Assembly (NCBI GenBank): GCA_016211105.1
Contig: JACQSX010000018.1
Coordinates: 18,750-82,749 of the forward strand
Source of the DNA: Acidobacteriota bacterium
GTDB lineage: Bacteria > Acidobacteriota > UBA6911 > JACQSX01
Reading direction: 5' to 3'
DNA length: 64,000 bases
Below are positions 1 to 9,460 of the stretch, in pieces. A program made the position numbers and the translations under genes. The notes under the pieces were generated by a model, which saw only the letters and a list, made by a program, of their open reading frames with translations, searched no databases and was not told the DNA's origin. How positions within the stretch are numbered: the stretch's first letter is position 1; each line of letters starts with the position of its first letter.

Positions 1-500
1 CCTCCAGCGCCTGGTCCATCGGACGGAGGAGCCGCTGGCATCATGATATCGCCGTAGGCCCCCAACATGTGTTTGGGAAACTGAATGGGAGCCTGAACGT
101 TTTGCTGTGGAGCAAGCGCCATTTGTAAATCCTTCAGGTTCGGTCTTTTTACCTCCGGAGGAGTCGTTTGAATCTTGGCAGCCGGCGGAATATCTCCTTT
201 ACTGGCCGGCTTCGGCTCGTGTTTGCCGCCTCCTCCCCCGCCTCCGCCGCGAACGGGACCCGGAATCATCATCGAGGGAGGATGCATCAATCGGGCCATT
301 GTCAACAGTCGCTCATCTCCTTGAACCGGCAAGGGAGAGATATTGAAGTAAGCGACGATTAAAATAATCGCAAGCAGACTGACATGAATAAACACCGAAC
401 TGCCAAGCCGCAATGCTGTACTCGGCTTTTCTGAATATTCAAGCTCGTCAAATGTGTGGAAAATAGGGATCGGTTTTGACAACCTTCGGGCATCACTCAT
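1..500 (-). CDS. TonB-like energy transducer, N-terminal part (runs off window)
   Basis: The frame is open from an ATG at 500 to the window edge (166 codons seen). A GGGAG ribosome site lies about 12 bases upstream. A cytoplasmic stretch of about 25 residues precedes one membrane segment (LLAIILIVAYF), then a Gly-rich stretch and a Pro/Lys-rich region (KHEPKPAS, TPPEVKRPN). That is the usual N-terminal plan of TonB-family proteins, which carry proton-motive energy to outer-membrane receptors. The C-terminal TonB domain lies outside the window, so the family call rests on architecture only. Any other single-pass protein with a Pro-rich periplasmic linker would look the same. Confidence 0.6.
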   Translation of the reverse strand, partial: MSDARRLSKPIPIFHTFDELEYSEKPSTALRLGSSVFIHVSLLAIILIVAYFNISPLPVQGDERLLTMARLMHPPSMMIPGPVRGGGGGGGGKHEPKPASKGDIPPAAKIQTTPPEVKRPNLKDLQMALAPQQNVQAPIQFPKHMLGAYGDIMMPAAPPSDGPGAG

Positions 501-814
501 AAAGACAAAACAACTCCCATTTCAATTGTACTAAAAATTGGATTAAGTATCCGTATACTTTGACGTTCGCAAGTCCCAAAAAGTTTTAGGAAAAGTAAAA
601 ATTACTTCATCTAAGCAAGATAGCATCCCTGCTGCAAAATGAAATAGCGATCCCGCATTTACTCCGGCGGGCAAAAAAACACTTCATTTTAACAGGCAGA
701 GCTACCCTGGACAGGGTCGTGATCGCAGACGTGGATGTGGTCCGTGACATTTTGCCCAGCCGTAGGCCAAGTCCCGGACAACCCATCCATTTGATCCTGG
801 GAGCAGCCTGAGGC
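501..814. other. Intergenic stretch without a supported gene
   Basis: AT-rich near 501-620, where a leftward promoter for the TonB-like gene would lie. I see no convincing gene, RNA or repeat. Confidence 0.5.
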
Positions 815-1171
815 TCACAGCGAAATAATCGTACGGCGGTGGAACCCCTCGCCGATGACCATATCCCCCTCCGTAACACGAACCTCGAATAGCAGCTTGC
901 GACCATCCACCTCCAGCAGCTTGCACCAGACCTTGATCTGTGCCCCAATGCGAGCCGGTGCTTTGTGCTTGACGTTCACTTCATAGCCCACCGTCGTATA
1001 ATTACGCGGCAGGAGCCGGTCCACCAGATCAGCAGACACCTTTTCCATCAGCCCAATCATCATCGGAGTCCCCAAAACAGGAACCATGGTGCGGGATACG
1101 GTAAGTGTTTGATCCACCGCCACCACTTGTTCGCTGGTCATCCCTGCCTTAACATTTTCGAAGTTTGCCAT
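815..1171 (-). CDS. Thioesterase, hot-dog fold (fluoroacetyl-CoA thioesterase-like)
   Basis: 118 residues, about the length of the FlK-like single-domain thioesterases. The pattern of this group is visible: an N-terminal segment ending in VPVLGTPMMIGLME, then VGYEVNVKHKAPARIGAQI and a late VDGRKLLFEV strand. Such proteins hydrolyse acyl-CoA thioesters in the cytoplasm; the substrate cannot be read from sequence. The ATG at 1171 is preferred over the one at 1225 because GGAGAA sits 5 bases before it. It stands alone, downstream of no obvious operon partner. Confidence 0.75.
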   Translation of the reverse strand: MANFENVKAGMTSEQVVAVDQTLTVSRTMVPVLGTPMMIGLMEKVSADLVDRLLPRNYTTVGYEVNVKHKAPARIGAQIKVWCKLLEVDGRKLLFEVRVTEGDMVIGEGFHRRTIISL

Positions 1172-1316
1172 TGGTTCTCCACACAGCCGACCACCCTCGG
1201 AATGAAAGCTCGCCGCTGATTTCATGCTGCCTCATCTGAAAATGTTTCTTCTCAAATTTTCTCTCACAACGCGCAACGATGATAACTCAAGGTCGAAGGA
1301 ATTCGGTCCATTGCTC

Positions 1317-2432
1317 TCAAGCGGGCAATGTTTGCCCACTCGGTGGGGCAGCTACGGTGAGAGAATGGCCATCCGATAGTCGAAGCGTGTCGCGAAGTCG
1401 CACAGGGGCCAAGATTTCAAGCTTGTCCTCGGGATAGTCTTTTACGTCAGGCACAATCACAGCCGCTGATATCCGTCCCTCCACATTGACAGGAAAACAT
1501 CGGGCGGCACAATAGCCCGCTTCCGACTGCAGGAGAATACCTTGCCGTGACTTCAGCCTCTCAAATGCGGCCCGATCGGCAAAAGATGCGAGACGTACGT
1601 TCAGGGTACCCGGATAGGGTAGAAAGCCTAACTGTGTCACAAGTTGGCGGCGCACCCACGAAAGCTCCGTAAACCCTGAGGCCGCCTTCACACCGCTGAT
1701 CACCGTCCCCTGAATCCACTCTTCGGCCTCCAACAACGGGAATAGTTCCTCCAATGAACGGATGGCGGGAGAATAAATCTGAGAATTACTGCCATCCCGA
1801 GCGACCAGTACGGCGGCCATGCCAAGGCTCCGGGCGGCTTCCACATCTTCCCGATAATTGTCTCCCACGTGAATCGCTTCTGCTGCTGTTACTCCTGCCA
1901 GGCGCAGTGCTTTGTGAAAAAGAAACGGACTTGGTTTAACGTGTCCCTCAGCCTCAGAGGCTAAGATGAAGTCAAAATATTCACGAATCCCATGGTTTGC
2001 ACACAGCTTTTCCAGACGGGGTTCCCAATTGGAAATGGCAGCGACAACATAGGCCCGCCGCTTCAAGCGGGCCAGAACTGAATGGGTTTCTGGATACTGG
2101 TGAAACACGCGAGTGCTGAGCCAAGATTCCCAAATGGCTTGACGACACGCTTCCAAGTCGCGAGTCACTCCCAATCGTGTCAGCAACCCGTGGATCATCT
2201 GGTCGCGCCAGGCGAACTCTCGCTCGGCTACAATCGTGTAATCCGGAAGGGCGCCTGCTGGAGCCGACCAGGCAGCCTCTCGCGCCGCTGCTAAAGCCTG
2301 GCTCATCGTCTCTACGCCGACATCATACCCATGCGCCGCCAGGATCTCACAATAGACCGGCGGCAAGTCGGCTGTGTGCAGCAATGTCCCGCCCACGTCG
2401 AGAAAAACCGCCTTAAAGCGCCGCATCGTCAT
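1317..2432 (-). CDS. HAD hydrolase fused to a DUF120 (CTP-dependent riboflavin kinase-like) domain
   Basis: 371 residues in two parts. Residues 1-235 are a HAD-IA phosphatase: nucleophile motif LDVGGTL (Asp12, with Gly where the second Asp usually stands), AISN, a Lys in HVKPSPF, and GDNYREDVEAA. Residues about 243-360 match the archaeal riboflavin kinase family: VISGVKAASGF, LGFLPYPGTLNVRL, AAVIVPDVKDYPEDKLEILAP, and VRLRDTLRLSDGHSL. Archaeal RibK phosphorylates riboflavin with CTP, whereas bacteria normally use RibF. The fusion could join two steps of flavin metabolism, but the HAD substrate is unknown. A second ATG lies two codons downstream of the chosen start. Confidence 0.8.
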   Translation of the reverse strand: MTMRRFKAVFLDVGGTLLHTADLPPVYCEILAAHGYDVGVETMSQALAAAREAAWSAPAGALPDYTIVAEREFAWRDQMIHGLLTRLGVTRDLEACRQAIWESWLSTRVFHQYPETHSVLARLKRRAYVVAAISNWEPRLEKLCANHGIREYFDFILASEAEGHVKPSPFLFHKALRLAGVTAAEAIHVGDNYREDVEAARSLGMAAVLVARDGSNSQIYSPAIRSLEELFPLLEAEEWIQGTVISGVKAASGFTELSWVRRQLVTQLGFLPYPGTLNVRLASFADRAAFERLKSRQGILLQSEAGYCAARCFPVNVEGRISAAVIVPDVKDYPEDKLEILAPVRLRDTLRLSDGHSLTVAAPPSGQTLPA

Positions 2433-2565
2433 AGTCTCACAATTTCGGTCCCTGGCGGCAAGGCCTATACGACTACGGACTGTTGATCCGTGATTATGAT
2501 CCGCAACCCCTCCGGAACCCGTACATCATATTCCTCGATCCGAAATCTGCAACCTACAATGGAGG

Positions 2566-5247
2566 CTACACACCAACTCGTTCCAGTTTCACCGACTTTC
2601 CTGCACGAACGGCGGCATGCGCCGCAGCCATACGAGCGACCGGCACTCGATAGGGAGAGCAACTGACGTAATCCAGATTCAAATCAAAGCAGAATTGGAT
2701 CGAAGCGGGGTCTCCCCCATGTTCTCCGCAAATTCCAATCTTCAGTTCGGGCCGGGCCCTCTTGCCCTTTTCGACGGCAATGCGCATCAACTGGCCCACT
2801 CCGGGAAGATCCAAGGTTTGGAATGGATCCTTGCGTAAGAGGTTTCTCTGTTGATAGGCGCCGATGAACTTCCCTGCGTCGTCTCTGGAAAAGCCAAATG
2901 TCATTTGGGTAAGGTCATTGGTACCAAAGGAGAAGAACTCTGCCTCCCTAGCAATGTCGTCGGCGACAAGCGCCGCACGGGGAACTTCAATCATCGTACC
3001 TACCAAGTACGGGAGCTCGAACCGATATCGAGCAAACGTTTCCTGGGCCGCCTCCCGCACCAGTGCGGCCTGGTCACGAAACTCTTCCACCAGGCTCACC
3101 AGCGGAATCATAATCTCAAGAAAGGGTGATTTCCCTCGCTTCTTCAGCTCGCAGGCCGCTTCAAAGAGCGCCTGCACTTGCATCCGGGTTACGTCCGGAT
3201 ACGTGATGCCTAAACGGCACCCCCGATGTCCCATCATGGGATTGGTTTCTTGCAGTTCCCCGACGCGGTTTAACAACTTTTCCCTGCGTGCAATTTGCTC
3301 CGGGTCCACCCCACCAGCACGCAGGCGCAAAATCTCCGCCACCAGTTCCTCCCTCCTGGGAAGAAACTCGTGGAGCGGTGGATCCAGGAGTCTTACGGTC
3401 ACTGGAAGACCGTCCATCGCTTCGAGGATGGAAAAAAAATCTGCCTTCTGGAACTCCTTCAGTTGTCCGAGAAAGAGACTTCGCTCACGCGCGTCGCCAG
3501 CCAGAATCATCTGCTGCATCACCGGTAGCCGGTCCTCGGCAAAAAACATGTGTTCGGTTCGGCAAAGCCCGATTCCGGAGGCACCAAAATCCCTGGCCTT
3601 TCTGGCATCACGCGCAGTATCTGCGTTAGCGCGTACCTGCAATGTCGAAGTCCCTTCGAGTAATCCCATGAAATCGGAAAGCAGCCCCACCTGCGCCTCT
3701 GTCTCAACTCGCTGGACTCGCCCCGGCATGACTCGACCGTCAGCGCCGTCAACTGAAATGTAATCGCCCTGTTTGAAAACTTTGCCCGCCACACGGAGTT
3801 CCTTGCGTTCTTCATCCACATGGAGACTCTCGCACCCGACGACACAGCACTTTCCCATGCCGCGCGCAACCACGGCCGCATGGCTCGTCATCCCCCCTCG
3901 AGCCGTAAGAATTCCTTCCGCCGCCTCCATGCCGTGAATATCGTCGGGCACCGTCTCCGTGCGCACTAAAATAACCGGATTCCCCTTCTGGGCGATTTCC
4001 GCCGCCTCGTCCGCCGAGAATACAATTCGCCCTACGGCGGCCCCAGGCGAAGCGGGCATTCCCCGCGCCAAAACCTCTGCACCCTCGTCTTTGAACACAG
4101 GATGCAAGAGTTGCTCGAGCTGCTCGGGCTCCACGCGAATAAGCGCTTCCTCTCGGCTGACCAAACCCTCCTGATACATATCCCAGCCAATCCGGACCGC
4201 CGCAAGCCCCGTGCGTTTTCCGTCTCGAGTCTGGAGCATATAGAGCTTGCCGTTTTCGATGGTAAATTCAAAGTCCTGCATCTCTCGATAATGCTTTTCC
4301 AGCTTTATCCCAATATCCGTCAACTGCTGGTAAATCGCGGGAAATGCGCGTTCCAACTCTTCCAAGCCCAGCGGCGTCCGTGTGCCTGCGACCACTTCTT
4401 CACCCTGAGCTCGAGGCAAGAACTCCCCATAGAGACCCGGTTGGCCCGTCGCAGGATCGCGCGTGAATCCCACTCCGCTTCCCGAATTCTCCCCCTTGTT
4501 TCCAAACACCATCACCTGAATGTTGACCGCCGTTCCCAAATTCTCCGGGATGTCGTTGAAACGCCGATAAGCGATGGCCCGAGGGTTGTTCCATGAACGA
4601 AAGACCGCCTCAATGGCCATGCGGAGCTGTTCCTTCGGATCCTGCGGGAAAACCTTGCTTTCACCCTCAATGATCTTCTTGAATTCCTCACAGGCGCGCG
4701 CCAGTTCCTCGCCTCCCAACTCAATCTCCGACCGCACGCGCTTCCCCCTCATCGAAACGGCGAGCAACCGCTCAAATTTGTCATCGGAGATTCCAAGTAC
4801 GACATCACCGAACATCTGCAGTAAACGGCGATAAGAATCGTAGACAAAGGTGGGATTCCCGGTCTCTTCCGCAAGCTCCCGGGCAGTGCGGTCGTTGAGA
4901 CCGATATCAAGTACGGTATCCATCATGCCCGGCATGGAGAATTTCGCTCCCGAACGGACAGAAACTAACAACGGGTTGGGGAGCCCTCCAAATTTCTTTC
5001 CAGAGACCTGTTCCAGTTCCCGTAAAGCCGCCAGTACCTCTGGCCATATGATCGTGGGAAAGGTTGGGGGATTATGATGAAAGAGGACACAAGCTTCGGT
5101 AGAAATGGTAAAGCCGGGTGGAACCGGCAACCCTGCCCGGCACATTTCGGCTAGACCGGCTCCTTTGCCACCCAGGACATCCTTCATGCCGCCGTGGCCA
5201 TCCACGTGCCGCTCGTTGAAGTGATAGACGAATCTGGAATCAGCCAT
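2566..5247 (-). CDS. ppdK: Pyruvate, phosphate dikinase
   Basis: 893 residues, the family length. It interconverts pyruvate + ATP + Pi with PEP + AMP + PPi in the cytosol. The N-terminal ATP-grasp begins with VLGGKGAGLAEM. The phosphohistidine loop is GGMTSHAAVVARGMGK. The C-terminal PEP/pyruvate barrel contains the catalytic-Cys motif GICGEHGGDP. The ATG at 5247 has GAGGGGG nine bases upstream. It is divergent from the P-type ATPase with a 218-base gap. PPDK can save ATP equivalents by using PPi, which suits energy-limited metabolism. Confidence 0.96.
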   Translation of the reverse strand: MADSRFVYHFNERHVDGHGGMKDVLGGKGAGLAEMCRAGLPVPPGFTISTEACVLFHHNPPTFPTIIWPEVLAALRELEQVSGKKFGGLPNPLLVSVRSGAKFSMPGMMDTVLDIGLNDRTARELAEETGNPTFVYDSYRRLLQMFGDVVLGISDDKFERLLAVSMRGKRVRSEIELGGEELARACEEFKKIIEGESKVFPQDPKEQLRMAIEAVFRSWNNPRAIAYRRFNDIPENLGTAVNIQVMVFGNKGENSGSGVGFTRDPATGQPGLYGEFLPRAQGEEVVAGTRTPLGLEELERAFPAIYQQLTDIGIKLEKHYREMQDFEFTIENGKLYMLQTRDGKRTGLAAVRIGWDMYQEGLVSREEALIRVEPEQLEQLLHPVFKDEGAEVLARGMPASPGAAVGRIVFSADEAAEIAQKGNPVILVRTETVPDDIHGMEAAEGILTARGGMTSHAAVVARGMGKCCVVGCESLHVDEERKELRVAGKVFKQGDYISVDGADGRVMPGRVQRVETEAQVGLLSDFMGLLEGTSTLQVRANADTARDARKARDFGASGIGLCRTEHMFFAEDRLPVMQQMILAGDARERSLFLGQLKEFQKADFFSILEAMDGLPVTVRLLDPPLHEFLPRREELVAEILRLRAGGVDPEQIARREKLLNRVGELQETNPMMGHRGCRLGITYPDVTRMQVQALFEAACELKKRGKSPFLEIMIPLVSLVEEFRDQAALVREAAQETFARYRFELPYLVGTMIEVPRAALVADDIAREAEFFSFGTNDLTQMTFGFSRDDAGKFIGAYQQRNLLRKDPFQTLDLPGVGQLMRIAVEKGKRARPELKIGICGEHGGDPASIQFCFDLNLDYVSCSPYRVPVARMAAAHAAVRAGKSVKLERVGV

Positions 5248-5327
5248 GGGTCAACCCCCTCTTTACTAAATCATAAACCTCCACGGGACAACTGCTACGT
5301 AAATTCGAAACCACCGCCGGGCTCATT

Positions 5328-5402
5328 CGAACGACGAGCGACGACGAGATCGCCCGCAACCCCCATCCGCCTGGAGGGTTATCGTATTATGAATTGAAGT
5401 AC
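5328..5402 (+). repeat. Partial copy of the 44963-45161 palindromic repeat
   Basis: The core CGCCCGCAACCCCCATC followed by CCTGGAGGGTT matches the core of the complete element at 44963. The end ATGAATTGAAGTAC matches its right terminus (ATGAATCGAGGTAC). About 25 internal bases and the left arm are missing. It sits immediately upstream of the sigma-54 promoter of the ATPase. Confidence 0.6.
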
Positions 5403-5410
5403 GAAGTGGA

Positions 5411-5425
5411 TGGCACGGGTGTTGC
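5411..5425 (+). promoter_or_regulatory. Sigma-54 promoter (-24/-12) of the P-type ATPase
   Basis: TGGCAC-GGGTG-TTGC, a perfect match to the consensus with GG and GC ten bases apart. Predicted transcription start is near 5437. It lies inside the longest possible reading frame, so it argues for translation starting at 5466. Confidence 0.85.
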
Positions 5426-5465
5426 TTTTCTGTTTTCAGAGGCGCCCAGCGGCGAAGGAAAAGAG

Positions 5466-8306
5466 ATGGATTCCGCTGGAAGAATGGAAGGGCAACCGCG
5501 GATGGAACCACGCACAGTCGAAGATACCCGGCACCGGATGAATGAGCCCATCACGGCTCATTGGGCAAGCCTGCCGGCCGACAAGGCAATTACCGCCCTT
5601 GCAAGCAGCTCGGAAGGTCTGGATGAACGTGAGGTGGCAGCGCGCCTTTTACAGCATGGCTCCAACACCCTCCCGCGGCCTTTCCGCAGACCCTGGTACT
5701 TAAAATTTGCCGCGGACTTCGTTCATTTGTTCGCGCTATTACTCTGGACCGGGGCGATCCTGGCATGGGTCGCGGGCATGCCCCAACTGACCTGGGCAAT
5801 CGTCGCGGTGATCTTGATCAACGGCTGCTTTAGCTACTGGCAGGAATATCAAGCCGAGCGAGCCGCAGAAGCCCTCCAGGCCCTGCTTCCACGCCAAGTC
5901 ACGGTGCGCCGCCGCGGCCAAGAACAAATGGTGCGGGTAGATGAGATCGTCCCGGGCGATTGGCTGGTGTTGACAGAAGGGGAGGCGGTCCCAGCAGACG
6001 CTCGCCTCGTGGCGGTGGAGCGGCTGCGTGTCGACGCGTCGTCATTGACCGGAGAATCTCGTCCCGTTCCCCGTTCTGCGGGGGCAATCGACCCGACCGG
6101 CAAGACCTCTGCGGCGCTGTCGAACCTCGTATTTGCCGGAACTACGGTCGCCGGTGGTCGTGGGGAAGCGGTCGTGTTTGCGACCGGTGCGGCGACGGAG
6201 TTCGGACGCATCGCGCAACTCACCCACGTTCAAAACGAGCGGCCCAGCCCGCTACAACTAGAACTGGAACGGGTTACCCGCGTGGTGACGTTCCTGGCGG
6301 CAGGATTGGGGATCATCTTTTTCATCGTGGGCACGTTCCTAGGTGGGTTGTCGCCGCTTGAGGGCTTTCTCTTTGCGATCGGGATCATTGTAGCCAACGT
6401 CCCGGAGGGACTGCTACCCACACTCACGCTAGCGCTTGCCCTCGGCGTGCGCAAAATGGCCAAGCGAAATGCCCTGGTGAAACGTCTTTCGGCGGTTGAG
6501 ACTCTGGGCGCCACGACGGTCATCCTGACGGACAAGACAGGGACGCTCACGGAGAACGAGATGACCGTGCGCGAGACCTGGGCAGCGGGCATCAGGTATC
6601 AATTGAACGGAACAGGCTATGATCTGACCGGCACCGTGGAATGCGTGGACCATGAGAACGATTCACAGGCAATGACACAACTCCTTCGCACAGCCGCGCT
6701 CTGTTGCGACGCGCGATTGATTCCCCCGGCGAAGGGCCGAGACCGATGGCAGATCTTAGGGGACCCGACGGAGGCGGCAATTCTGGTGGCCGCGGCTAAA
6801 ATCGGCCTTTCCCAAGAAAACCTTTCTACTTGGCCCAGACTTGCAGAGCTCCCATTCGATTCCACGCGCAAGCGCATGACCACGATCCAGCAGATCGAGG
6901 GCAGTCCGGTTGCCTGCGTGAAAGGCGCGCCAAGCGAAATATTTCCGCGCTGTATCAAGGCGCGCTGGAGCGGAGAGGTAATCGATTTTGACAACCACCA
7001 CCGCCGCATCGCCGAGATTGCGCGTGATCAGTTGGCCGACCGCGGCCTGCGCGTTCTCGCGGTCGCCGCGCGAGACCTCGATCCTCAGTTGCAAGGGAGT
7101 GATGGGTGGAGAGTGGACGAAGTGGAGCGCAACCTGACGCTGCTGGGACTCCTGGCCATGGAAGACCCACCGAGGCCGGAAGTGCCGGCGGCCCTGGCTG
7201 CCTGTCACCAAGCAGGCGTCCGAGTGATCATGGTGACCGGCGACGACGGACTCACTGCTGCAGCCATCTCTCGCGAGATCGGCTTGCACACCGATCACAC
7301 CAAAACCGTAACCGGCGCAGAGCTGGACACATTGGATCCGCAGAAAATCGGCCAACTACTGGACAACCCCAACCTGCTTTTTGCGCGCGTTGCTCCGGAA
7401 CATAAGATGCGGTTAGTGGAGGCATTCCAACAGAGGGGAGAGGTCGTAGCCGTCACAGGAGACGGCGTAAACGATGCCCCCGCTCTCAAGCGAGCCGACA
7501 TCGGAGTGGCAATGGGAGCAACCGGCACAGACGTTGCGCGCCAAGCCGCTGATATGATCTTAGCCGATGATAACTTCGCCAGTATTGTTGCCGCCATCGA
7601 GGAAGGGCGAGCTGTTTACGACAACGTCCGCAAGTTCGTTACTTACATCTTCGCAAGCAACGTCCCCGAGATCATTCCCTTTGTTGCATTTGTGCTCTTC
7701 CGAATTCCACTACCTCTCACAGTAATGCAAATCCTGGCGGTCGATCTTGGAACCGACTTGCTGCCGGCACTCGCCCTGGGAGCGGATCCTGCCGAGTCTG
7801 ATGTCATGCGACGACCACCCCGCGCGCGAAACAGCCGGCTGCTCAATCCCTCCACGTTGCTGCGCTCCTACTGCTGGCTCGGCCTGATCGAAGCCGGTTT
7901 CGCGTTTGGCGGCTACTTCTTCGCCTACTGGCTTGCCGGGTGGCATTGGGGCATACCGCTTTCTGGATCCGGACCGATTTATCTGCTGGCCACAACCATG
8001 TCGCTGGCCAGCATCGTGGCCTGTCAGGTGGGCAACGCTTTCGCGTGTCGCAGCAGTCGCCAGTCAATCCGGCAGATCGGCTTTGCAAGCAATCGCATGT
8101 TGTTTATCGGGATCTTCGTTGAGTTGGCGTTGCTGCTGTTCCTGATCTATACGCCCTCACTTGCAGCAATATTCGGGCTGGCGCCGCTCCGCCCCCGGCA
8201 CTGGTTGTTGTTGATCCTGTTTGGGCCTCTACTGCTCCTGCTAGAGGAAGGGCGCAAGGTCGCCAGCAGGCACATGGACGCCACGCCAACTCGCCGGGCC
8301 ACCTAA
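5466..8306 (+). CDS. P-type cation ATPase, type II (Na,K/H,K-like)
   Basis: About 946 residues: cation-ATPase N domain, actuator loop (TGES), phosphorylation motif DKTGTLTEN (Asp near 356), hinge GDGVNDAPALK, and a C-terminal block of membrane helices. The segments IIVANVPEGLLPTLTLAL and NVPEIIPFVAF...LAVDLGTDLLPA resemble the fourth and following helices of animal Na,K- and H,K-pumps (PEGLL) more than SERCA (PEGLP). Ion specificity is therefore uncertain (Na+, K+, H+ or Ca2+). ATG 5466 is chosen over 5394 because AAGGAA precedes it and a perfect sigma-54 promoter lies between the two. Mycobacterial CtpF, a dormancy-regulon pump, has the same overall plan. Confidence 0.9.
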   Translation: MDSAGRMEGQPRMEPRTVEDTRHRMNEPITAHWASLPADKAITALASSSEGLDEREVAARLLQHGSNTLPRPFRRPWYLKFAADFVHLFALLLWTGAILAWVAGMPQLTWAIVAVILINGCFSYWQEYQAERAAEALQALLPRQVTVRRRGQEQMVRVDEIVPGDWLVLTEGEAVPADARLVAVERLRVDASSLTGESRPVPRSAGAIDPTGKTSAALSNLVFAGTTVAGGRGEAVVFATGAATEFGRIAQLTHVQNERPSPLQLELERVTRVVTFLAAGLGIIFFIVGTFLGGLSPLEGFLFAIGIIVANVPEGLLPTLTLALALGVRKMAKRNALVKRLSAVETLGATTVILTDKTGTLTENEMTVRETWAAGIRYQLNGTGYDLTGTVECVDHENDSQAMTQLLRTAALCCDARLIPPAKGRDRWQILGDPTEAAILVAAAKIGLSQENLSTWPRLAELPFDSTRKRMTTIQQIEGSPVACVKGAPSEIFPRCIKARWSGEVIDFDNHHRRIAEIARDQLADRGLRVLAVAARDLDPQLQGSDGWRVDEVERNLTLLGLLAMEDPPRPEVPAALAACHQAGVRVIMVTGDDGLTAAAISREIGLHTDHTKTVTGAELDTLDPQKIGQLLDNPNLLFARVAPEHKMRLVEAFQQRGEVVAVTGDGVNDAPALKRADIGVAMGATGTDVARQAADMILADDNFASIVAAIEEGRAVYDNVRKFVTYIFASNVPEIIPFVAFVLFRIPLPLTVMQILAVDLGTDLLPALALGADPAESDVMRRPPRARNSRLLNPSTLLRSYCWLGLIEAGFAFGGYFFAYWLAGWHWGIPLSGSGPIYLLATTMSLASIVACQVGNAFACRSSRQSIRQIGFASNRMLFIGIFVELALLLFLIYTPSLAAIFGLAPLRPRHWLLLILFGPLLLLLEEGRKVASRHMDATPTRRAT

Positions 8307-8324
8307 TAGACTCCGTTCACGGAC

Positions 8325-9185
8325 TTACGGAGAGAGATATTTCTTCAGGAATCCGATCGTGCGGCTCCACGCGAGGTCCGCTGCTTCCTTGTTGTAGCGC
8401 GCCGCATTCGTGTTGTTGTTGAAGGCGTGATTCGCGCCCTCATACATGTACATCTGATAAAATTTATTGTTCGCCTTAAGCGCGGCTTCATAATCGGCAA
8501 TACCGGCGTTGATTCGCTGGTCGAGCGAGGCATAATGAAGGAGGAGCGGAGCCGAGACCTTCGGCACGTCCGCAACCGGGAGCTGCGCGCCGTAGTAGGA
8601 GATGGCCGCATTGAGCGACGTGCCGGCAGCGGCAAGCCGGTTCACCATGCCGCCACCCCAGCAGAAGCCAACGACGCCGACCTTGCCCGTGGACCCCTCA
8701 TGGCTCGCGAGGAACGGCACAGCGGCGGCAAGGCGCGCAACGGTCTCTCCGGCGTTCAGGCTGCCTATCATCTCGGTCGCCTTACTCTCGTCTGCGGGCG
8801 TTCCACCGAGGGGTGACAACGCGTCGGGCGCAAGGGCAAGGAAACCCTCGACGGCCAGGCGCCGGGTGACGTCCTGGATGTGTGGGTTAAGGCCACGATT
8901 TTCATGAATTACGATGACGGCCGGGCGCTTTGCGCCATCCTTGAGTCGCGCCAGATAGCCTGTAATCTTGGCGCCTGCAGCGTCATACTCAACGCGTGAG
9001 ATGGCCAAACGCTCGTCGTTCTCTGTGATGATCTGGGCTTGGGCATAGTTGTTCTGAAGAGCGGGCAAAAGCGCCAGCGCAGCCGCTGCCCCCCCCACAA
9101 GCTGCGCCAAGCGGTCGAGAAAATCCCGGCGGCTCATGTCCCCATGAGTGAATTCGTCGTAGAGATCAATGATTTTCTGGTCCAA
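8325..9185 (-). CDS. Dienelactone hydrolase family protein with Tat-type signal
   Basis: 286 residues. The N-terminal SRRDFLDRL is a twin-arginine motif followed by a hydrophobic stretch (VGGAAAALALLPAL) and AQAQ, so periplasmic export is likely. The mature part is an alpha/beta hydrolase of the DLH type: nucleophile Cys in GFCWGGG, HENRGLNPHI, and a late catalytic His in GANHAFNNN. The start is taken as TTG at 9185 because a strong AAGGAGG lies six bases upstream; the ATG at 9227 has no such site. It converges with the ATPase, separated by 18 bases. Confidence 0.87.
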   Translation of the reverse strand: MDQKIIDLYDEFTHGDMSRRDFLDRLAQLVGGAAAALALLPALQNNYAQAQIITENDERLAISRVEYDAAGAKITGYLARLKDGAKRPAVIVIHENRGLNPHIQDVTRRLAVEGFLALAPDALSPLGGTPADESKATEMIGSLNAGETVARLAAAVPFLASHEGSTGKVGVVGFCWGGGMVNRLAAAGTSLNAAISYYGAQLPVADVPKVSAPLLLHYASLDQRINAGIADYEAALKANNKFYQMYMYEGANHAFNNNTNAARYNKEAADLAWSRTIGFLKKYLSP

Positions 9186-9460
9186 TTTGTTCCTCCTTTC
9201 TTGGTCGGTGCGCCGCATATCGGGCATCGTGTGATGACTTGGTGTGCCACTTTAATAGGGAAGGCGAGGCGGTGCGGCCGCCAGGCACTTTCCCCACACG
9301 CTGGGCTAGGCGCACGCTATTGTTCACGGGCAACTCCTGCTTCTGGATGGCTCTTTCGTAGAGCGCCACAGTACGTTATGATGCCTATATCTAACGTAAG
9401 ACCGTTGGAGAAACAAGGAAAATCCCAGTGGACCGCTTCTGGATATAGAGGTATTGAGTA

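Noticed and set aside
2864..3763. 299-codon plus-strand frame opposite ppdK
   Set aside because: Ser/Arg-rich composition typical of an antisense shadow; ppdK is complete on the other strand.
9229..9243. Minus-strand TGGCAC at 9240 as a sigma-54 site for the Tat hydrolase
   Set aside because: The -12 TTGC is absent at the required distance.
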